A DNA stretch of 64,000 nt from Limivicinus sp963617275 (GTDB taxonomy: Bacteria > Bacillota > Clostridia > Oscillospirales > Oscillospiraceae): the NCBI GenBank assembly GCA_963617275.1, contig CAVENX010000004.1, positions 78,371 to 142,370 of the forward strand. Direction: 5' to 3'. The position numbers were made by a program, and so were the translations under genes. This document shows positions 59,478 through 64,000 of the stretch, in pieces. The notes under the pieces are model-generated. The model had not been told where the DNA came from. It saw only the letters and a list, made by a program, of their open reading frames with translations, and searched no databases. Within the stretch, counting starts at the first letter, position 1; each line of letters starts with the position of its first letter.

Positions 59478-59506
59478 ATGCTAACAAATCCGGCGAAAAA
59501 AGTCAA
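59478..59506 (-). promoter_or_regulatory. Promoter of the purine-riboswitch nucleoside operon
   Basis: On the minus strand TTGACT (59501-59506) and TAGCAT (59478-59483) are 17 bp apart with TG at the extended -10. Transcription would begin about 15 bp before the aptamer. Confidence 0.75.
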
Positions 59507-59550
59507 GTGCTTTTTCCGCCGATTTTACCAAATTCCCGTATCTGATTTTG

Positions 59551-60126
59551 TCAGTTGTGCACAAACTCCAGGCCGTTGTCGGACATGGAAGCGATCCTTG
59601 CAAGCGACTCCACACGAAGTCCGTTTTCTCTGAGCCGCTCTCCGCCGCCCTGAAAGACTTTCTCGACGGCGATACCCGCGCCTACCGCGGATGCGCCTGC
59701 CTGCTCCACAAGCGCTTTCAGCCCGACAAGCGCCGCGCCCGTTGCGAGGAAATCGTCGATGATGAGCACCCTGTCGCCGGGCTTGAGATATTCCTTTGAA
59801 ACAACGACGGTGTTTGTATTGCCGTGCGTAAAGCTTTCGACCTCGACGGAGTAGACCTTGTCGGAGATGTTTTTCGACCGGCTCTTTTTAGCGAATACGA
59901 CGGGACAGTCAAACACGAACCCGGTCATAATGGCTATCGCAATGCCGGACGCTTCAATGGTCAGGATCTTATTGACCCGTTCGTCGCCGAAAAGCCGTTT
60001 GAATTCAAGCCCCATTTCGTACATGAGTCTGGGATCCATCTGGTGGTTGAGAAAGCTGTCGATTTTCAGTATCCCGCCGGGCAGGATCCTGCCGTCGGTA
60101 AGTATACGCCGTTCAAGAAGCTCCAT
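59551..60126 (-). CDS. xpt: Xanthine phosphoribosyltransferase
   Basis: The 191-residue enzyme converts xanthine and PRPP to XMP. MELLERRILTDGRILPGGILKIDSFLNHQMDP is the Xpt N-terminus. The PRPP loop is VLIIDDFLATGAALVGL and KILTIEASGIAIAIMTG is the conserved core block. Length is typical. CGGGAGAAAA precedes the ATG. It lies directly upstream of the riboswitch-controlled nucleoside transporter on the same strand, but the riboswitch is behind it and does not precede it. Together these genes form a purine salvage group. Confidence 0.96.
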   Translation of the reverse strand: MELLERRILTDGRILPGGILKIDSFLNHQMDPRLMYEMGLEFKRLFGDERVNKILTIEASGIAIAIMTGFVFDCPVVFAKKSRSKNISDKVYSVEVESFTHGNTNTVVVSKEYLKPGDRVLIIDDFLATGAALVGLKALVEQAGASAVGAGIAVEKVFQGGGERLRENGLRVESLARIASMSDNGLEFVHN

Positions 60127-60253
60127 TGATTTTCTCCCGTTTTTTATTTTTTTCTGAGTTACGGCCAGCGCACACCCCGCTCTTATCCGCCGGGACGGCA
60201 GCGTTTTATCCCGTCTATCATACCCCCGCCGTCGGCTTTGTCAAGCCTTTCGT

Positions 60254-61246
60254 TTATTTTCTGCTTATCGAATTGCCGGGCTGGATATGCGTGGGGAGGT
60301 TTATCGTCTGTACGCGGTGCTCCTCACTGCGGTTTATCTCGCCGAGAATGAGCCTTACCGCCGTCTCGCCCATCGCGTTCATAGGCTGCACCACGGTCGT
60401 GATCTTCGGCTTCACTATCTGCGGAAGAATGAGGTTGTCGAAGCCGAGCAGCGAAATATCCTCCGGACACCTCAGATGCGATTCGTTCACCGCCATTATG
60501 CCGCCGAGTGAAATTTCATAGTTCGTCATGAAAACGGCGGTCGGCGGTTCGGGCAGGGCAAGAAGCTCGTTCATGCCCTCGTGCCCGGCGCTTATGGAGA
60601 CATGGTGCGCTATTTTCGTATACTCCTCACGCACTTCAAGAGCGTGCTTTTCCATGGCGCGGATGTACCCGTTGTGCCGTTGACGCCCGGTATACTCGCT
60701 GTATGAGCCGATTATGGCTATGCGCCGGTGTCCGTTTGATATGAGCAGCTCCACCGCCTCGACGGCCGACGTCTCGTTGTCTATTTTTACGCAGCTTACC
60801 GCGCCGCTTTTCGACGGTTTGTCCATAAACACTATCGGAACGTCGGTTTTTTCGTAATCAAACGCGCCGTCCTCGATCGGCACGACAAGTATACCGTCCA
60901 CCTTCTTGCTGAGAAGAAAATTGAAATTGCTCTGCTCCTGACGCAGGCTGTTGGCGCTGTCGCATATAAGCAGACCGTAGCCCGCTTTTCCCAGCGCCTC
61001 GCCGATAATGCTCACAAGCGTGGCATTGAAAAGGCTCTGTATATCATATACGATGACGCCCACCGTTTTCGTCTTGTTCGTCGCAAGCCAGCGCGCAACC
61101 TCGTTTACTTCGTAATCCAGCTCTTTTATCGCGTTTTCGATAAGATCGCGGTTCTGCGGAAGGACGTTCCCGCCGTTCAGATATTTTGAAATCGTAGCAA
61201 GTGACAGTCCCGTAAGTCTTTTTATATCACGAATCGTTCCCGACAT
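60254..61246 (-). CDS. LacI-family transcriptional regulator
   Basis: The 330-residue repressor starts with a LacI-type helix-turn-helix (TIRDIKRLTGLSLATISKYLNGG), a hinge helix (ENAIKELDYEVNEVARWLATNKTKTVGVI) and a sugar-binding-type effector domain (about 60-330). The start has GAGGTAA upstream. It is divergent from the membrane-protein gene at 61467 and upstream of xpt on the same strand. Neither neighbour is an obvious sugar gene, so its effector and targets are unknown. A role in purine salvage by position (like PurR-type LacI proteins) is only a guess. Confidence 0.92.
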   Translation of the reverse strand: MSGTIRDIKRLTGLSLATISKYLNGGNVLPQNRDLIENAIKELDYEVNEVARWLATNKTKTVGVIVYDIQSLFNATLVSIIGEALGKAGYGLLICDSANSLRQEQSNFNFLLSKKVDGILVVPIEDGAFDYEKTDVPIVFMDKPSKSGAVSCVKIDNETSAVEAVELLISNGHRRIAIIGSYSEYTGRQRHNGYIRAMEKHALEVREEYTKIAHHVSISAGHEGMNELLALPEPPTAVFMTNYEISLGGIMAVNESHLRCPEDISLLGFDNLILPQIVKPKITTVVQPMNAMGETAVRLILGEINRSEEHRVQTINLPTHIQPGNSISRK

Positions 61247-61397
61247 TCTTTTACCTCAGCATATAATCATCAATTATATAATACCCTAAGCCCGCGCAAA
61301 ATGCAAATCTTAATGCGCCGGCGACAGCTTTCGCAGAAATTTTTACAGTTTAACGGTTATAACATTATCGTTTCTACGGTATTTTGTTCTTTTTTTC

Positions 61398-61426
61398 TTG
61401 ACCTGACAGCGCCGCGCGGCTATAAT
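61398..61426 (+). promoter_or_regulatory. Promoter of the gene at 61467
   Basis: TTGACC (61398-61403) and a perfect TATAAT (61421-61426) are 17 bp apart. Confidence 0.75.
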
Positions 61427-61466
61427 AGCCATGTATGATAAAATGTAACCTCGGAGGTGAACGGGT

Positions 61467-62447
61467 ATAAATAAGCAGAAATTTCTCGCGGAGCTGGCAA
61501 AGCTGCTGACATTCATGTATGAAGAGGATCAGCGGACGGTTCTGTCGATGTATGCGCAGCTGTTCGACGAAGCGGCGGACGAGGCGGAGTTTTCCGCGTT
61601 TCTGGTCTCCCCCACGCGCCAGGCGGTCGCGCTTGCAAGAACCTATAATTCAAAGGAACGCAAGCTTCAGATCAACAGCACGTCCCGCGCCGACGATATG
61701 TATGAGGATGACGAGCCGGAGGAAAGCCCCGCTTTTATGCAGGTCATAGAGCGTATAAGGGAAAATGCCGGCAGACAGGGGCTGCTCTCGAAAAAGCGGG
61801 AGACGCGCAGCGCATGGAGCGGCGCGGAAACCTATGCGCGGGAAGCACCGGACGCGTCGGCGGTCCAGGGACGGGCAAGCCGTGCGGAAGCCCCGAGAAA
61901 AGCAGAAAAAGCGCCCGAACCGGACGCCCCTTCCGGGATAACATATGTTGAGCAGGACGAGGAGGAGTTTACCTTTGACGACTTCTCTTTCACGGACGAA
62001 GAAAACGAAGCGCACGGCAAGCCCGAAAGCAGCGTTATGCCCGATCTCCGCTCCGAATTCGGCAGGGACGGCTACGGCCGCAGAAGGATGAGAGCGGACG
62101 AGGAAGAGCCGGAGAGAAAAATAATCGTGCCTCTCGCAGTGCTGTATGCGCTCATTGCGGTTCCCGTGACCGTGCTGCTGGCATGCGTGATCCTTATACC
62201 CACGTTTGCCTCGCTGGGCGTGTCCGCGGTGTGCCTGTACGCCGGGTTCAAGGTAACGCTGGCGGCGTTCGCCGGTTTTTCCATGTTCTCGGATATCATG
62301 GTGGTTCTGGGCAGCGGCGTTATCATTCTCGCTCTCGGCCTGCTGTTTTTGTGGCTGTTCATATGGTTTATCGGCAGCGTTATCGCCGGGCTTATCAACG
62401 CCGTTATCCAGCTCGGCGGCAAATGGTGCAGCAAGGAGGTGCGGTAA
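61467..62447 (+). CDS. Unknown membrane protein with apparent ATA start codon
   Basis: The protein has an N-terminal helical domain (about 1-60), an acidic, charged linker (about 60-215) and three to four membrane helices at the C-terminus (VLYALIAVPVTVLLACVIL, VCLYAGFKVTLAAFAGF, GVIILALGLLFLWLFIW). The reading frame has no ATG until 61515. At 61467 an ATA codon lies nine bases after a perfect GGAGG, and reading from there gives (M)NKQKFLAELAKLLTFMYEE, an amphipathic start that continues the visible helix. ATG 61515 has no ribosome site. I therefore place the start at ATA 61467 with reserve. The architecture recalls DUF1700-type membrane proteins only loosely. Confidence 0.65.
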   Translation: MNKQKFLAELAKLLTFMYEEDQRTVLSMYAQLFDEAADEAEFSAFLVSPTRQAVALARTYNSKERKLQINSTSRADDMYEDDEPEESPAFMQVIERIRENAGRQGLLSKKRETRSAWSGAETYAREAPDASAVQGRASRAEAPRKAEKAPEPDAPSGITYVEQDEEEFTFDDFSFTDEENEAHGKPESSVMPDLRSEFGRDGYGRRRMRADEEEPERKIIVPLAVLYALIAVPVTVLLACVILIPTFASLGVSAVCLYAGFKVTLAAFAGFSMFSDIMVVLGSGVIILALGLLFLWLFIWFIGSVIAGLINAVIQLGGKWCSKEVR

Positions 62448-62654
62448 ATGAAAACGGGATGGCGTGTAATACTTATCATCGTGCTTGTCGCCATTGTTTT
62501 CGGCGGCGTATGTCTCGGCGCCGGCATCATGACCGGCGCGGAGATGGATCGTATTTATACCGTTCTCGACAGGCAGTATAATCTCACGGGCTTATATCAG
62601 TATATAACCGTCGATCTGCCGCAGGCATTTCAACAGGCAGGACTTATAGGATAA
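62448..62654 (+). CDS. Small single-pass membrane protein of unknown function
   Basis: The 68-residue protein has one hydrophobic segment (about 7-29: VILIIVLVAIVFGGVCLGAGI) and a short polar C-terminal tail (DRIYTVLDRQYNLTGLYQYI). It starts immediately after the stop codon of the gene at 61467 (TAA ATG), with GGAGGTG just upstream, so the two are coupled. A strong terminator follows. I do not recognise a family. It may work with the protein encoded before it at the membrane. Confidence 0.65.
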   Translation: MKTGWRVILIIVLVAIVFGGVCLGAGIMTGAEMDRIYTVLDRQYNLTGLYQYITVDLPQAFQQAGLIG

Positions 62655-62661
62655 TAAATGC

Positions 62662-62704
62662 AGGGGCCGGTGCAAAATTTCCGTTTTGCACCGGCCCCTT
62701 TTAC
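62662..62704. terminator. Terminator after the small membrane protein
   Basis: AGGGGCCGGTGCAAAA pairs with TTTTGCACCGGCCCC, followed by TTTT, only 8 bp after the stop codon. Confidence 0.9.
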
Positions 62705-62759
62705 AAGCTGACGCGTATAATTACACGTGATTTTTAATATATTCAGAATATTCCGGCTC

Positions 62760-63833
62760 TCAGCTCAGCGTCAGATCGCCGTCCCTGACCCAGCCGAGGC
62801 GGCGGCAGACAAGATTTATCAGCGGGCAGAGGATCGCCGGGAGCACAATGCAGATAAGCGCAAGCCCCAGCCAGTCGAATGCCGTCGGCACTATCGCCGA
62901 AGCGCCCTTTGCAAGCGCCTCCTGCGACGGGGAGAACCACCCCGTCCATACGCCGATAGGCCCGCACAGACCGCATGTGCCCATGCCGGAGTTGATCGCC
63001 GCGCCGTTCATTTCGAGTTTGAAAACGCAGGTCGCAACAGGTCCGGTGATCATGGAGCAGAGCGTCGGCGCTATCCAGATCTTAGGATTGCGCACGATGT
63101 TCGGCATCTGGAGCATGGATGTTCCCAGCCCCTGCGATACAAGACCGCCCCAGCGGTTTTCCCTGAAGCTCATCACCGCGAAGCCCACCATCTGCGCGCA
63201 GCAGCCCGCCACAGCCGCGCCGCCCGCAAGCCCGGTAAGCTGCAAAACGGAGCATATGGCCGCTGATGAAATGGGCAGCGTCAGCGCAATGCCGACCAGC
63301 GCCGATACGGCGATGCCCATCCAGAACGGCTGGAGCTTTGTGGCGTTGTCGATAACTATGCTGAACGCCCCGGCGGCCGTACCGATCGGCGGTGCAATGA
63401 GCTTTGCCAGCGCAACGCCGATAATTATCGTGACCGCAGGCGTGACGAGAAGGTCTATCTTTGTCTCCTTGCTCACGGCCTTGCCGAACTCCGCCGCGAT
63501 TATCGCAATAAACAGCACCGCCAGCGGGCCGCCAGCGCCGCCCTCGGCGTTTGCCGCCCAGCCCACCGCCGCGAGTGAAAACAGCACCATCGGCGGCGCC
63601 TGCAATGCATATCCGATAGCGACGGCCATCGCCGGACCGGACACTGCCATCGCATAAGTGCCGATATCGGTAAAAAACGGCAGGTCAAGCTGTGTTCCCA
63701 GCGTCTTGATTATAGTGCCGATGAGCAGCGAACAGAACAGTCCCTGCGCCATCGCGCCCAGTGCGTCTATTCCGTAGCGTTTGCCGGAGAAGACAATGTT
63801 CTTTCTCTTCAGGAAAGCGCGGATCTTACCCAT
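62760..63833 (-). CDS. PTS EIIC-like membrane protein, PfoR-type
   Basis: The 357-residue polytopic protein has about nine or ten membrane segments and belongs to the PTS_EIIC_2 / PfoR-type group. YGIDALGAMAQGLFCSLLIGTIIKTLG, GYALQAPPMVLFSLAAVGWAAN and GKAVSKETKIDLLVTP are typical. MITGPVATCVFKLEMN and GMGTCGLCGPIGVWTGW lie in the second half. No IIA or IIB domain is fused and none is nearby, so sugar phosphorylation is not shown; PfoR-type proteins are better known as regulators or transporters of unknown substrate. ATG 63833 with AAAGG upstream is preferred over the ATG at 63887. Confidence 0.82.
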   Translation of the reverse strand: MGKIRAFLKRKNIVFSGKRYGIDALGAMAQGLFCSLLIGTIIKTLGTQLDLPFFTDIGTYAMAVSGPAMAVAIGYALQAPPMVLFSLAAVGWAANAEGGAGGPLAVLFIAIIAAEFGKAVSKETKIDLLVTPAVTIIIGVALAKLIAPPIGTAAGAFSIVIDNATKLQPFWMGIAVSALVGIALTLPISSAAICSVLQLTGLAGGAAVAGCCAQMVGFAVMSFRENRWGGLVSQGLGTSMLQMPNIVRNPKIWIAPTLCSMITGPVATCVFKLEMNGAAINSGMGTCGLCGPIGVWTGWFSPSQEALAKGASAIVPTAFDWLGLALICIVLPAILCPLINLVCRRLGWVRDGDLTLS

Positions 63834-63894
63834 ATCTGCCACAACCTTTCTTTCGGCGTCACACTCTCGTCCGGCAAGAGCGCTCAAGCCTCAT

Positions 63895-63927
63895 GTCTGC
63901 CGCCGCACACCGTGCGGCGGTGCAGAC
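63895..63927. terminator. GC-rich hairpin adjoining the right-edge repeat
   Basis: GTCTGC/GCAGAC form the outer stem, CGCCGCAC (63901-63908) and GTGCGGCG (63912-63919) the inner stem. It abuts the family 2 repeat at 63929, as the hairpins do at other copies. Confidence 0.55.
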
Positions 63928-63928
63928 T

Positions 63929-64000
63929 GTCAAAAAACTATGTATTAAAGCCGGATAACAGAGCAGCGGGGGAGCTTGAGGGGGCAAGGCCCGCCTCAAA
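63929..64000 (+). repeat. Family 2 repeat, left part, cut by the window edge
   Basis: GTCAAAAAACTATGTATTAAAG, GATAACAGAGCAGCG and GGGCAAGGCCCGCCTCAAA match 48488-48560 at most positions. The rest of the element lies beyond the window. Confidence 0.75.

Noticed and set aside
1..64000. CRISPR arrays, tRNA or rRNA genes, prophage or transposase genes
   Set aside because: No regularly spaced direct repeats, no tRNA-like T-loop and acceptor pairing, and no recombinase or phage structural protein were found on reading both strands. The dispersed repeats are not spaced like a CRISPR array.

Overview
The window looks like a stretch of chromosome from a spore-forming, gut-type member of the Clostridia (Oscillospiraceae-like Firmicutes). 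The reasons are moderately high GC, AGGAGG-type ribosome binding sites, exported proteins with a typical Clostridia signal peptide (MKKILA...ALCMVFALCA), and sporulation genes (spo0A, ypeB, a spoVB-like flippase). Regulation is also Firmicutes-style: a SAM-I riboswitch, a purine riboswitch, an L10 leader and intrinsic terminators. I see no prophage, CRISPR array, tRNA, rRNA or transposase gene. The left edge cuts a methyltransferase gene and the right edge cuts a dispersed repeat.

Layout. 1-2.5 kb: partial methyltransferase, a small unknown protein and an FGGY sugar kinase. 2.5-4.5 kb: repeat copy A, spo0A with an atypical receiver domain, and a secreted barnase-like RNase. 4.6-12 kb: SAM-I riboswitch, metK, then an ECF transporter (S, fused AA, T) and an MBOAT/SGNH acyl-transfer pair. 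12.1-13.3 kb: L10 leader with rplJ-rplL. 13.3-17.7 kb: LysR regulator divergent from a TAXI-type TRAP transporter. 17.8-27.2 kb: LCP ligase, ROK regulator, a PLP enzyme with a sugar ABC transporter, a small membrane protein and a HAD phosphatase. 27.3-36.7 kb: a COG2509 flavoprotein, spoVB-like/hup/rqcP, ypeB, gltX and trpS divergent, and a TagO/WecA-type transferase. 36.8-47.2 kb: a complete L-rhamnose catabolic and ABC uptake operon with its divergent AraC regulator. 47.3-53.8 kb: XRE membrane regulator, glycerol-1-phosphate dehydrogenase, and an FtsX-type permease with ATPase. 54-60.1 kb: a BMP-type nucleoside transporter under a purine riboswitch, followed upstream by xpt. 60.2-64 kb: LacI regulator, two unknown membrane proteins and a PfoR/EIIC-like membrane protein.

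The genes fall into nutrient-scavenging modules (rhamnose, a TRAP substrate, a sugar-like ABC substrate, purine nucleosides, a probable methionine-related ECF substrate). Each has its own regulator or riboswitch, and they sit among housekeeping translation and envelope genes.

The most unusual structure is a family of dispersed non-coding elements. Three full copies of 201-204 bp each sit between two near-identical copies of a terminator-like hairpin, and the hairpin differs from locus to locus. All share imperfect GTCAAAGAA-type terminal inverted repeats. Core-less versions and a second family with the same ends are scattered through other intergenic gaps. They look like non-autonomous (MITE-like) elements that enter transcription terminators and duplicate them. 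The Spo0A protein is the other highlight: the phosphoacceptor aspartate reads as glutamate, one residue of the acidic pocket is lost, and tandem 0A boxes lie upstream of the gene.
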